Of a stretch of DNA of 64,000 nt, positions 12,914 through 24,388 are shown piece after piece. The position numbers and the translations under genes were made by a program. The DNA lies in contig NC_057800.1 in the NCBI RefSeq assembly GCF_018294505.1, forward strand, positions 176,091,642 through 176,155,641. The letters are read 5' to 3'. Under the pieces are notes generated by a model that saw nothing but the letters and a program-made list of their open reading frames with translations, did no database searches and was not told where the DNA came from. The stretch's first letter is position 1. Each line of letters begins with the position of its first letter. The stretch is from Triticum aestivum. Lineage: Eukaryota > Streptophyta > Magnoliopsida > Poales > Poaceae.

Positions 12914-13407
12914 GAAGCCTCCGTGGTGGATGCCCTCTCCGGCGGAGCTCCGGAACAGGCCCCAAGATGGGATCTTGTGGGTACAGAAGGTTGCGGCGGT
13001 GGAATTAGGTTTTTGGCTCCGTATCTGATCGTTTGGGAGTACGTAGGTATATGTAGGAGGAAGGAGTACGTCGGTGGAGCTTCGTGGGGCCCACAAGGGT
13101 GGGGGCGTGCCCCCCTACCTCGTGCCCACCTCGTGGCTTTCTTGACGTAGGGTCCAAGTCTCCTGGATCGTATTCGGTGAGAAAATCACGTTCCCAAAGG
13201 TTTCATTCCGTTTGGACTCCGTTTGATATTCCGTTTCTTCGAAACACTTAAATAGGCAAAAAAACAACAATTCTGGGCTAGGCCTCCGGTTAATAGGTTA
13301 GTTCCAAAAATAATATAAAAGTGGAAAATAAAGCCCAATATGGTCCAAGATAGTAGATAATATAGCATGGAGCAATCAAAAATTATAGATACGTTGGATA
13401 CGTATCA
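12914..13407 (-). repeat. 5' LTR of WHAM-like element, outer segment
   Basis: The sequence resumes the LTR after the Angela-like element, starting with the second GAAGC copy (12914-12918). On the minus strand the LTR starts TGATACGTATCC at 13407. The next five bases outward, 13408-13412 (TAGAT), are probably the target site duplication, but its partner lies beyond the left edge. The LTR interrupts the Copia pol frame to the right. Confidence 0.75.
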
Positions 13408-14954
13408 TAGATCCATTTGGTGCCTATGATGTTGTGCTTGCGAGGGTCAGGACGCTTGACTAATTCCCACACATTGTTCAGTTCGAACTGTTGAAGCTCT
13501 TCTTGCATAGCTTGAATCCATTCATGTTCCATGAAGGCTTGAGCAACTTTTTTTGGTTCAGATATAGAGACAAATGCAAAGTGCCAACAGAAATTTGCTA
13601 GCCGTGTTGCTCGTGAACGAGTGAGTGGTCCAGGTGCATTGATGCTGTCAATTATCTTCTCAATCTGCACTTCATTTGCAACACGAGGATGAACTGGACG
13701 AAGATTTTTCCCTTGCTGATCATTGTCTTCATTTTGAGCATTGGCTTCAGGCTGAGCATTGTCTTCAGGTAGATTAGGCGCAGAAATGCTAAGTTCCTCT
13801 TCAGCCTGTGCCTCAGAAGGTATGATTTCTCCAGTCCCCATAAGCTTGATGGATTCACTAGGTGGAACTTCAACTAGCACATTTGGCAGGTGCTCTCTTT
13901 GCGAGCCGTTAGTTTCATTAAACCGCACATCCACAATTTCAGCCACTTTATAGTGAAATAGGTTGAAGACTCTGTAGGAGTGCGAATCCTTTCTGTAACC
14001 AAGCATAAAACCTTCATGTGCTTTTGGTGCAAATTTTGAAGTGTGATGTGGATCCTTGATCCAGCACCTAGCACCAAATACTCTGAAGTAGCTTACGTTT
14101 GGCTTCTTACCAGTCAGGACCTCATAGGATGTCTTCTTCAGAAGCTTGTGAAGATAAACACGGTTGATGACATGGCATGCAGTATCAATGGCTTCAGGCC
14201 AGAACTTCCTTGGAGTCTTGTATTCATCAAGCATCGTCCGAGCCATCTCAATGAGTGTCCTGTTCTTGCGCTCCATGATGCCATTCTGCTGAGGTGTATA
14301 TGGAGTAGAGAACTCATGAGTGATGCCCAATGTATCAAGATAAGTGTCGAGGCGAGTGTTCTTGAACTCTGTGCCATTGTCACTTCTGATGTGCTTGATC
14401 TTGATGCCATAGTTCGTCATGGCACGATTGGCGAAGCGTCTGAAGACATCCTGCACTTCATTCTTGTAGAGGATTATATGCACCCATGTATATCTTGAAT
14501 AATCATCAACAATGACGAAGCCATAGAGGCAAGCAGTGGTAGTAAGAGTAGAGTAGTGAGTAGGGCCAAATAAGTCCATGTGAAGCAGCTCGAAGGGTTG
14601 TGATGTCGTCATGATTGTCTTCGAGGGATGCTTGGCCCTAGTCATCTTTCTAGCTTCGCAGGCACCACACAGATGATCCTTCTTGAACTTGACGCCCTCG
14701 ATGCCTACGACATGTTTCTTCTTCGTGAGAGTGTACAAGTTTCTCATGCCAGCATGCCCTAGCCCCCGATGCCAGAGCCAGCACTCTGAAGCTTTTGCTA
14801 GAAGACATACGGCCAACTGTGGTCCTGCTGAGAAATCTACCATATACAGATCATATTTCCGATACCCTTCAAAGACTAGAGACTTGTCAGATTCCATTAG
14901 AACAAGGCAACGATATTTTCCAAATATCACAATCATGTTCAAATCACAAAGCAT
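13408..14954 (-). pseudogene. Copia integrase and start of RT (outer element), truncated by insertion
   Basis: This is an open frame of about 515 codons of element sequence. The integrase zinc site is visible as H62, H67, C96 and C99 (WHRGLGH, CGAC), and the catalytic triad as D127 (HMDLFG), D192 (RSDNGTEF) and E228 (GIMERKNRT). The spacing of 35 residues between the last two fits D,D-35-E. The RT domain begins (WELVKRP, GTKWIYD) but is cut at 13407 by the WHAM-like LTR, from which the last few residues are read. Integrase would join element cDNA to the chromosome. The enzyme domain itself shows no stop. Confidence 0.88.
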
Positions 14955-15968
14955 TGAGACAGAATTAAGTTGAAACCAAGGGATTCAACAAGCATCACTT
15001 TATCCATGTGCTGATCCTTTGAGATTGCAACTCTACCTAGACCCAATACCTTGCTTTTACCAGTGTCAGCAAATGTGATATGACTCTTGTCAGATGGACG
15101 TAAGGTTGATTCCATGAGAAGACTTCGATCACCAGTCATATGATTAGTGCATCCACTGTCCATAATCCATTCTGAAGCATGTGGTGTCATACCCTATAGT
15201 ACAGTTAGGGGATAGGCTTCACCAAGGGTATTGTGAAGCATAAACATTTGACGAACAAGCGGATTATCAAAGCTCGGATCCAGGATAGGGCTGATAGGAT
15301 GATTGGTAAGCGATTCAGGAACAAAATACATAGTAACACCATTTGGGCATTTTATCTTGCGCCCCACAAGATGTTTTAGGTCCCCAGCATAAGCATCAGA
15401 CGCCTTCGATTTCCGGCTGGGGACCTTTCCCTGCAAAAGAGAGTTAAGTTTTCTTAACCACCCACATTTTCAGGGGTGGCTTCGAAGCAATGAGTCTAAG
15501 TGCAACATCTGAGAATTTTGGCTTTGGAGCCCTAGCAAATAGCCTTGCAGGTGGTGAATAATACTCATATGAATAAGAAGAATAGTTCTTAGTCTTATGA
15601 ACATAGCGGTTTGATGATACAGGTTCATATTCATGAGTGTGAGTATGATTTCCCTACAAAACATTGGTGTTAGGGTAACTCTGGTGAGTCCTCTGTCTGT
15701 ATGAAGCCTTTGGACCATATGAAGCCTTTGGTATGGGGTTTGTCTTCTTCCCTGGTGGTGTCATGATGACATTCGCAGGAAGATTCTCAAGACACCTTTT
15801 GGGCACCCAGATCTTCTTCATGGGTGGTCCATTCCTGCAGTTAGTACCAATATACCTGGCAAACACTTCACCATTCTGATTCTTAAACAGTTTATAGTTT
15901 GCATCAAAGGATTCATCAATGATAATCGGGTTAGCACAAGTGAAGCCAGATAAGGTGGATGGATCCAC
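14939..15968 (-). pseudogene. Copia protease and linker (outer element), frameshifted
   Basis: Minus-strand segments encode a linker (15968-15194) and the aspartic protease. The protease shows WIMDSGCTNHMTGD near 15160, with the DSG active site. Frame changes near 15970, 15655 and 15195 and a shift before 14954 break the polyprotein. The aspartic protease would process Gag-Pol. Confidence 0.75.
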
Positions 15969-16296
15969 TTAAGGTCCCTTTGCAGCAACCCATGTGGTTT
16001 TGGGGTACTGCTCAGGCTTCCAGTAAGAACCATCAACATTCATTTTCCTCTCGAACCCAACACCCTCTTTCCTAGGGCTTCGGTTCAGAATCTACTTTTT
16101 GAGGACATCACATAGTGTATGATGCCCTTTGAGACTTTTGTACATCCCTGTCTCAAGCAATGTCTTCAGCCTGGCATTTTCATCAGCAATAGTAGTGGTA
16201 TCCTCAGCAGAGGGGTTAGTTACCACATCAGTAGTTGAAGATACTGCAACAGTAGCAGCAGTGGAACATTCAGCAACAGAAGTAGCGTTATCCCGC

Positions 16297-17195
16297 TCAA
16301 GGCATTTTTAGACATGGTGCTTCAAATCCTTCCTGAGCGGGACTGATCTGTTGAGCGCGAAGTGACTCGTTCTTTTTTTGAAGATCTTCATGAGCCACTC
16401 TCAATTTCTCAAGTTCTTGCTTCCTTTGAAGATAATCGTAGGAAAGCTTTTCATGAGTTGTTGAGAGCATTTCATGACGACTTTCAAGTTCCTCATACTT
16501 AACATGAAGATTTTTGATGTCTTCAATTAAGGAATGAGATCGGGTCATTTCCGCGTCCAACAGGTCATCGCTTTTGTCTAACAATTTTTGAATATGTTCC
16601 ATAGCTTTCTGTTGTTTAGTTGCAATTTTAGCAAGTGTTTTGTAGCTAGGTTTAGATTCACAGTCAGAGTTATCTTCACTTGATGTTTGAAAGTAAGCAT
16701 CGCGTGAGTTTACCTTGGCACCACGTGCCATGAAGCAGTAGGTGGGGGCAGAGTCGTCCTTGTCATTAGCATCAGCGTTGGTGATGGAGTCATTGTCTTC
16801 AGTGTTGAAGATGGACTTGGCAACATAGGCTGTAGCTAGAGCCAGACTTGCAACGCCAGAGTCGGACTCCTCCTCAGACTCCACCTCTGCCTCCTCAGAA
16901 ACAGACTCCTCCTCTGAATCCATCTCCTTACCAAAAAAAGCACGAGCCTTGCCAGATGAGGTCTTCTTGTGTGATGAAGACTTGGAAGAAGACTTTGAGG
17001 ATTTCTTCTTCTTGTTGTCATTAGAATCATACTCCTTGCTCTTCTTCTTCTTGTTGTTCTCATTGTCCCACTGAGGACACTCAGAGATGTAATGACCAGG
17101 TTTCTTGCACTTGTGGCATGTTCTCTTCTTGTGGTCATGAGTAGAAGCTTCATCATTTCTCGATCTGGATCTTGAAGACTTTCTGAAGCCTTTCT
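16297..17195 (-). pseudogene. Copia gag, C-terminal half (outer element)
   Basis: The minus-strand frame begins inside the solo LTR and enters element sequence at 17195. It carries a CCHC zinc knuckle CHKCKKPGHYISEC, a lysine/serine-rich basic stretch, an acidic stretch (SEEESVSEEAEVESEEE) and a long coiled coil (ELESRHEMLSTTHEKLSYD). It is the nucleic-acid-binding half of Gag, split from the N-terminal half by the solo LTR, and ends at a stop at 16297. Confidence 0.8.
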
Positions 17196-18285
17196 TGATG
17201 CGGAGCATCCCTTGACTACCCTCACCGACACTCCATCACCACCACAAGCACCAAGAGGGCCAATGACAAGAGCACGTGCACGCAACATCGAGAACAAGGT
17301 CACTTCTTTCCTTTTCGAGTCTTGTTTGGATTCATGTGAGAATTGGATTCTACCATCATCGGAAACATTGTTCGTTCTTAGGTACCAAGAAGATGACCAT
17401 GAGAAGGAGAGAAAGGAGAATCGAGCAACCATAGAGCAAGGGAAAGAAGAGAAGAAAGAGAAGAAGCAAGGGCCGAACCCCCCTGGACACCCCGGGTGTC
17501 CGGCACCTGCAGCCCCGGGTGCCCGGCCACCCCACCTGGGAGCTGCCCCGACTTGGTCCGGGTGCCCGGCTCCTTGGCCCCCGGGTGCCCGGGCCCCTGC
17601 CCGCCTACAGCCGTGCCCCCGGGTGCCCGGGCCTTGGCCGGCCGGGTGCCCGATCCCTGCCCCTCCAGCCGCTGGGTGATGCCCCGGGTGCCCAGGCTTG
17701 AGGCCCCGGGTGCCCGGCCATCCCACCCGTCAGCCTCCAGCGCTCCTTCGGGTGCCCGGGCCTTGGGACCCCGGGTGCCCGTCCACCCTACAGCCGCCCC
17801 CTGAGTAGGTCGGGTGCCCGGCCCATGTTGCCCTCGTGCCCGGATCCCTCTGGTCCATCCGCGTGTTTTTGGCCTTTTGGCCTTTGTACCCCCTTTCTTA
17901 ACTTGTTTCGTCCCTAAACTATATAAGGGCATCTCCTAGGTCATTTGTAGGGTTAGCAAAGTATTTTACAACACCAAAGAGAGCTTTGCTCCTTGTATCC
18001 TCCTCCTCTTGGAGATCAAGACCCCTCTTTGGGAAGAATCCTTGGGATTATCAAGCCCTCCTCTTGAAGGAGATCAAGATCAAGACCTCACCTAGTGGGA
18101 AGAACTTACCTAGTGCTATTTTCCATGAATTGTTCATGTAATCTTGTGGATCTCTTGTGTGCTACCCTAGTTGATGTGATATTGGGTTTGTTTGAGAGTG
18201 ATTTGTGCCTTGTGTTCTTGAGTGTTCTTCCTCCTTTTCCCCCTCCAAGTGTGAAAAGATCCCCTCTAGGTTTCACCCTACAACA
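17196..18285 (+). mobile_element. Solo LTR of a Gypsy element inside Copia gag
   Basis: This 1090-bp segment starts TGATGCGG, ends CTACAACA and is flanked by perfect TTTCT repeats (17191-17195 and 18286-18290). It has no internal element domain, so it is a solo LTR. Its first 130 bp stay open and encode GPMTRARARNIENK, which resembles the polyprotein tail encoded by the LTR of the intronic Gypsy element at 40012. A TATA box (CTATATAAGG) lies near 17920. The middle is an unusual GC-rich repeat block. Confidence 0.88.
17480..17860. repeat. GC-rich degenerate minisatellite with palindromic core CCGGGTGCCCGG
   Basis: Within the solo LTR the 10-mer GGGTGCCCGG occurs about seven times exactly and several more times with one change, at irregular spacings of roughly 30-50 bp. 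The 12-base core is a near-perfect inverted repeat (CCGGG/CCCGG). The block is extremely GC-rich compared with the AT-rich LTR flanks. Confidence 0.8.
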
Positions 18286-19049
18286 TTTCTTCTTGGTGAA
18301 TTTCTGGAACTTCTTCACAAGCATAGCAAGCTCCTTTCCAATGTCTCAGAATCCCCAGAACTGCAGTCAGATTCTTCTTCAGATGAGGAAATAACCTTTG
18401 CCTTTAAAGCGCGAGTACGGCCATAGCTGGGACCATAAATATCTCTTTTCTCAGATAACTGGAACTCATGTGTGTTGAGCCTCTCAAGTATGTCAGGCGG
18501 ATTGAGAGTCTTGAAATCAGGGCGTTCTTGAATCATCAGGGCTAGGGTGTCAAACGAGCTGTCAAGTGATCTAGGAGTGTCTTGACGATTTCATGCCTGG
18601 TGATCTCAGTGGCGCCAAGTGCATGAAGCTCATTTGTGATATCAGTGAGGTGATCAAACTTGAGCTGGACATTCTCATTGTCGTTTCTCTTGAAGCGGTT
18701 GCGAAGAACACTGATCCTTGAGTCTCTCTGGGTTGAGACACCTTCGTTAACCTTGGAGAGCCAGTCCCAGACTAACTTCGAAGTTTCCATAGCACTCGCA
18801 TGGCCATACTATCGTTTGGTCAGATGACCACAGATGATGTTCTGGACAGTAGAATCTAGTTGAATGAACTTCTTGACATCAACAAGGGTGACACCTTCAC
18901 CAGCCTTGGGAACGCCGTTCTTGACAACATACCAGAGGTCGACATCAATGGCTTCAAGATGCATGCGCATCTGTCTTCCAGTAGGGGTAATCAGTGCCAT
19001 CGAAGACAGGGCACACATCGGAGACTTTGATTATCCCTGCAGTCGACAT
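18286..19049 (-). pseudogene. Copia gag, N-terminal half (outer element)
   Basis: The gag ATG is at 19049 on the minus strand. The frame shifts near 18975 and continues as 19018-18809. After one break (stop near 18809) it resumes as 18790-18542 and then 18536-18286. The conserved Copia Gag pattern LWYVVKNG and WDWLSKVNEG is visible, with later LLDHLTARLTP. It runs directly into the solo LTR, and the TTTCT duplication marks the break. Confidence 0.78.
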
Positions 19050-19101
19050 AGCTAAAACTCCAGGTGGTTAAATCGAATCACATCGAATAAGGGAGTACCT
19101 T

Positions 19102-19113
19102 GCTCTGATACCA
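19102..19113 (-). other. Primer binding site (initiator Met tRNA) of outer Copia element
   Basis: The minus strand reads TGGTATCAGAGC two bases inside the LTR, which ends CACTTTCA. This matches the plant initiator-methionine tRNA 3' end used by most Copia elements. Confidence 0.85.
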
Positions 19114-19115
19114 AT

Positions 19116-20284
19116 TGAAAGTGCTAATAATCGACTAGAGGGGGGGGTGAATAAGCGATTCCTATGAGAGTCTTCAAAACATGAGAGTTTCAAAGACAAA
19201 TAATATAAATGAACCTATTGACATGCAGCGAAAGTAGACTACACTAGACAAGCCATAGAAAGTAAGCAAGTAAGCACGAAGACTATTAGCAGCTAGGGAG
19301 AATGGATCAGCATGGAAGATAGTATGAAGCCAAACAACAAAATTCATCTCATAGTGAAGTCAATTAGATCAGGCAAGCAGGCAAATGACTTCACGAAGAA
19401 AAATGGTAAATAAAGAGAGGAAGGAGATAGAACCAGTTGCTTGGTTAGTACAAGGATTTGTTGGACCAATTCTAGTTGTTGTGACAACTGTACGTCTGGT
19501 TAGGGAGGCTGAGATTCAACTCAGAAGACCGCGTCTTCAGCTTATTCCCCTTGTGCTAAGAACACTTAGTCCTCGCCCAATCACTCTAGTAAGTCTTCAA
19601 GGTAGACTTCCGAAACTTCACAGACTTTGTTCACCGGCAATCCACAATGACTCTTGGATGCTCAGAACGTGATGCCTAACCGGCTGGAGGATTCACAGTC
19701 CTCAAGTGTAACAAGTCTTAAGGTCACGCGGACAGAAAGACTTCGGTGATGCCTAACACTCTTTGGCTCTCCGTGTTTTGGGCTTTGTCCTCGCAAGGAT
19801 CTTTCTCTCAAATGCTTCGGAGGTGGGTTGCTCTCAAACAACAAAAGCCGTGCACTAACTCTGAGCAGCCACCAATTTATGGTGTAGGGGTGGGCTATTT
19901 ATATCCAGGAGGCAACCCGACTTGATTTGTCCGAAATGACCCTGGGTCACCAAGGAACTGACACATGTCCAAAGGTCAGATTTCAAACACACGCGGCAGC
20001 TTGACTTGGGCTACAAGTAAAGCTGACTCATCCAGCTCTGGATAAGATTTTCTCTCATTGTCTTCGCTCGAAGACATAGGATTTGGTTGAGCATCACTTC
20101 AGTCACTCTGACTTTGTTCACTTGGACCCCACTTAACAGTACGGTGGTTCCTATGACTGAACAAAGAAGAAAAGGAAACTATGAAACAACTATGTCTTCG
20201 CACTCCATAGTCTTCACGTGAATATCTTCTCAAGTCATAATCTTCGTTGTAAATATCTTAACATACCACCATTGTCTTCAATGT
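19116..20284 (-). repeat. 5' LTR of outer Copia element, inner segment
   Basis: The LTR runs from its inner edge at 19116 to the insertion point of the Fatima-like element at 20280-20284 (AATGT). It contains a possible TATA region (GGCTATTTATATCC, plus strand, near 19890). With the outer 159 bp the LTR is about 1.33 kb. Confidence 0.82.
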
Positions 20285-20768
20285 TGACGGTGCCAAAACC
20301 GGCGGATCTCGGGTAGGGGGTCCCGAACTGTGCTTCTAGGCCGGATGGTAACAGGAGACAGGGGACACTTTGTTTTACCCAGGTTCGGGCCCTCTCGATG
20401 GAGGTAAAACCCTACTCCTGCTAGATTAATACTGATGATATGGGTAGTACAAGAGTAGATCTACCACGAGATCAAGGAGGCTAAACCCTAGAAGCTAGCC
20501 TATGGTATGATTGTTGTGTATGGAGTTGATCCTCTATGGACTACAACCCTCCGGTTTATATAGACACCGGATAGGGTTAGGGTTACACAAAGTCGGTTAC
20601 AATGGTAGGAGATCTTGAATATCCGCATCGCCAAGCTTGCCTTCCACGCCAAGGAAAGTCCCATCCGGACACGGGACGAAGTCTTCAATCTTATATCTTC
20701 ATAGTCCAGGAGTCCGGCTGAAGGTATAGTCCGGCTATCCGAACACCCCCTAATCCAGGACTCCCTCA
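20285..20768 (-). repeat. 3' LTR of Fatima-like element
   Basis: This 484-bp LTR starts TGACGGTGCC (second dinucleotide mutated relative to its partner's TGTCGG) and ends CTCCCTCA. The minus-strand TATA motif TATATAAACC lies near 20555-20562 inside a CCGGTTTATATAGACACCGG palindrome. Confidence 0.92.
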
Positions 20769-20785
20769 GTAGCCCCTGAACCAGG
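20769..20785 (-). other. Polypurine-like tract of Fatima-like element
   Basis: The minus strand reads GGTTCAGGGGCTAC just before the 3' LTR. Its core AGGGGCTAC is similar to TGGGGCCTAA at the same place in the second Gypsy family (60050), supporting minus orientation for both. Confidence 0.55.
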
Positions 20786-21202
20786 CTTCAATGACGATGA
20801 GTCCGGCGCGCAAATTGTCTTCGGCATTGCAAGGCGGGTTCCTCCTCCAAGTCCTTCATAGAAGATTGTAATCACCAAGAGTAATGTCCGGCTCTGTAAA
20901 ATAAGTTTCCACATATTGCCATAGAGAGAATAATATTAACACAAATCAAATCTGCTGACGTATTCTGCAGTGCGCCATCACACTACAGCCAAGTCCTTTA
21001 CTCGAATCGTTTTTACTTTTCTACCTCAGCATGTTTCGCGAGGCGGTTTCCTTGGCACGTTTTGTCAAAGCAGAGATCATGTACCCTTTTAACGGGATTC
21101 TCATTAATACGGACGTGGGTGACCCAACCGCGCCATTTATCATGGCGCTCGGGAGGCAAGCGAGTTTTATCAGGCAAGTGGGGACGCATAACCGCATCCG
21201 CC

Positions 21203-21210
21203 TATATAAG
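21203..21210 (+). promoter_or_regulatory. TATA box of the antisense gene in the Fatima-like element
   Basis: TATATAAG lies 116 bp upstream of the ATG at 21326, in CCTATATAAGGGG context, followed by a pyrimidine-rich leader. It is outside the LTR and reads opposite to gag, so the antisense gene appears to have its own promoter. Confidence 0.65.
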
Positions 21211-21325
21211 GGGATAAGGATCCACCCTATTTACCTACGCCTTCTTCCTCCATTGCCTACCCATCTCTCGCGCACCCGAGCTCCAGCGCCCAAGCCCGCA
21301 CCTCCCACCTCAACCTTCTCCAGCA

Positions 21326-24300
21326 ATGTCCGGAGCGGGAGGCAAATGGATGGTCTCCACCGTTACGGAGGGCAAAATCAAGAAGCTAAGGAAGGCAGGG
21401 TATCTGTCCAAGGACATCGCGCACCGGCTTCCCGAGGAGGGACAGCTTATCCCCACCCCAAGGCCCCATGAGAGGGTGGTATTTCTCCTCCACTTCCTCC
21501 GCGGACTGGGTTTTCCACTCCACCCATTTGTCCGGGGGCTCATGTTCTACTACGGCCTGGATTTCCACGATCTAGCTCCAAACTTCATCCTCAACATCTC
21601 GGCATTTATCGTCGTGTGCGAGGCCTTTCTCCGCGTCCGCCCCCATTTCGGCCTCTGGCTCAAGACTTTCAACGTCAAGCCCAAGGTGGTGAGCGGCAGC
21701 CAGGCGGAGTGCGGAGGCGCCATGGCGGGCAAGATGGCAAACCCCCTATGGTTCGAGGGCTCTTTCGTGGAGACCCTAAAGGGATGGCAATCCAGGTGGT
21801 TTTATATCACCGAGCCACACGATCCGGAATGGACCGCGGTCCCTAAGTTCCGATCCGGACCCCCCACGCGGCTTGTATCCTGGAAAGAGACGGGCCTGTC
21901 GTGGGGCGATGAGAAAGAGGTGACCGGATTGCAAACATGCCTCCAGTCCCTGGTGAACAAGCCAATCCGGCTTGTCAATATAATCCAGGTTATGCTCGTC
22001 CGCCGGATCCTCCCGTGCCAACACCGGGATTTCAATCTATGGGAATTCGACTCGGCGCAGCATCAAACCCTCAGCAAGCTCTTCGACACAACGTACGAAG
22101 ATGCTTGGAAGATGCTATTCAAGGGCGCCGAGGCTCCCGCATCCGCTTCCGAGGACCGTGGATAGAGCTCGCAGCGTCATGCTAGCAAGGTATGCTATCT
22201 ACACCTGTTACAGGATGTTCAAGCTTTTTTCATAGTTTGACTCTATGCGGGATCTAAACTCCCTTGCCTTTGACAGGCTTGGCGGGCGGTGGCCGAACCG
22301 ATCAACTGTCCGGCTCCGCTGCCCGAAGACCCAGCCCCAGCTCTACTGGTGAAGCTGCTGACTCCGGCGCCTTATGTGGTGCCGGAAAAGAAGGCCAAGA
22401 AGAAGAAGACCACGGGGACTCGAAAGAGTACCCGTAATGTGGTGCTGTCGGACTCGTCATCCGACGAGTCCGAGACGCCCTCCTCCCATGAAAACGAGGA
22501 GGAGGAAGAACAAACCTCTCCCCCTCCAGCGGGGGGAGGAAAGAAAAGGAAGGCCGCCCCAGAGGGGGGGCGAAGGGTCCAAGAAGAGGAAAACCCCTCC
22601 GCCGGACTACGCCCCCGACGCCGAAGAAGACGAAGAGGAGTGGCCGGACAGGGCCAAGTGTCCGGCAAAATCGTAAGTTCGGATATCAGAGTAACTCGTG
22701 ATGTTCCTTTGTTGCACAGCTTTACCTAATGTCGATGATACTTATGCAGTCCACCCCGGGCCGAACTCAACGAGTCGTCGAGCGGCTCCCTGGATTCATC
22801 GGACGTGAACTCCGTTCCGCCTGCTGTCTCCCCCCGCACTGCAGATGACGCCGAAGTGGCGTCGCAACGAGCTCCGGGGCAGGAGGAGGTGGTCCTGGAG
22901 GAGCCGTAAGGCGACCTCCCGGACCCCAGGAGTGAAGGGGACAAGACCCCCCAGGGCTCCAAGTCCGGCTTTGAGCCGGATACCGTGCCGGAATCTTCAA
23001 CGATTTCGGACCACGACAGGCGGACTCCTTCGAAGAGGAGCCAGCCTTCTGAGCCGGCAGCCCCCGTCCAACCGGAGGTGCCGGACAATCTACTGGAGGT
23101 GCTTGAAGGCGCCTCCATTGACGAGGAGCACCGTACTATTATGAGTACGGTGATCCAGAAGGTTCAGTCCGCCAAGAGCGGGCTGAATAAAGCTTGCGCT
23201 AGCCTCCTAACAGGCTTCGAGGTAAGTAAAAATATGTAAAAATATTACCGCATAGACAGTAGCCCCTGATGCTCTGTTTGGCGTTCGGAAAGAAAAGCCG
23301 AATAGAGGATCTATTAAATTTCGTAGGAGTCTAACAATAAAGAGTCAATATGCGTATGCAGGCTTCGCTGCTATCCACCGCCGCACTGACTGCGGAGGTG
23401 GGTGTCCTGAAACAGGGACTCGAGCGGTCCGAGCAAGAGCTCGGCCTTGCCAAGCGGCAACTCGAGGAGAAAGAAGGTAAGAAATACCTTACAGAAAAAG
23501 TGCCTATAGAGAGGCTTGATTGCAAAAAATAACAGGATTGTACCGCTTATTGTAGGGGCCACGACTGAGGTGGCGACCTTGAAGCAGGCGCTGTCTGAGG
23601 CCGAAAAGAGAACAGCCGCGGAGCGCACCGAGCGAGAAAAACTTGGGGCTCAGGTCGGCAAGGTGCAGCGAGAGCTGCAGGCTCTCATGAAAAAGCATGA
23701 GAGTTTGGAGCTTGAGTCAGAGACCCGAGCGTCCGAGCTCGCGGCGGCCCTTGAGACTGCCAAATCTGCCAAGGCCGAAGCCCAAAAGGCCCTCCGAGAG
23801 TTGGAGGATATGAAGAAGATAGCAGCGGGTAAGGCATTCTTTATGCAAAGCAGAAATATAAAAGTAAACTACTTGTTACTTATCCGAATCCGGAGTTCTC
23901 CAGGGGCATTCGCAGATCTTCCCCGCAGCATATCCGATGCCGCCGCATTCTATCGAGCTGAAGAGGGCAGCTCGACGGAGAAGGTGTTCTGGTCTCAGTA
24001 TGCTGAGGCCGGATACCCTGTGCCCTTGAGCGACCAGCTGAAACAGCTGGTCGAACTCCACAAGGCGGCCGAACAGGCCATGAAGGGCTTCATAGTTCGG
24101 CTGTGGCCCGGAGAGGCCCTGCCTGGGAGCTACTTCGGGCTGGTGCGGCGGCTGGTGGAGGCTTGTCCAAGGCTCGAGGTCCTCAAGCGCTCCGTCTGCA
24201 TCGAAGGTGTCCGTAGGGCCCTTGCCCGTGTAAAGGTGCACTGGGGTAAGCTAGACGGTGAGAAGCTTGTGAAGGACGGGCCGCCACAGGGGAAGGAGCA

Positions 24301-24388
24301 TCGCAAGCCCGAGAACTACTACAAGGATGTTCTTGCGGGTGCCTGCCTTGTGGCGGATGAGTGTACCAAAGATGTAATTTTTGAATGA
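21326..24388 (+). pseudogene. Antisense multi-exon gene in Gypsy element: Transposase_28-like domain plus coiled coils
   Basis: I model six exons: 21326-22189, 22277-22672, 22750-23221, 23362-23476, 23556-23828 and 23904-24388, all with GT-AG introns of 75-140 bp. Reading phase is kept across every junction if one extra G in the seven-G run at 22564-22570 is discounted, giving about 867 codons. Exon 1 matches the 'putative gypsy type transposon' family (blocks RGLMFYYGLDFHDLAPN and FGLWLKTFNV). Exon 2 has lysine-rich stretches (KKAKKKK) and an acidic serine stretch. Exons 4-5 are strongly coiled-coil (RSEQELGLAKRQLEEKE). Exon 6 is a conserved-looking C-terminal domain. Lesions are TAG 22163-22165, the G-run shift and TAA 22907-22909. 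It reads opposite to gag. Its function is unknown; the family label does not mean a proven transposase. Confidence 0.75.

Noticed and set aside
17480..17860. Possible CRISPR-like array
   Set aside because: The repeats are short, irregularly spaced and degenerate, and lie inside a plant LTR.
16836..17932. Glycine/arginine/proline-rich minus-strand frames across the GC-rich block
   Set aside because: They are a by-product of the GC-rich minisatellite and cross the solo LTR boundary into Copia gag in the wrong frame.
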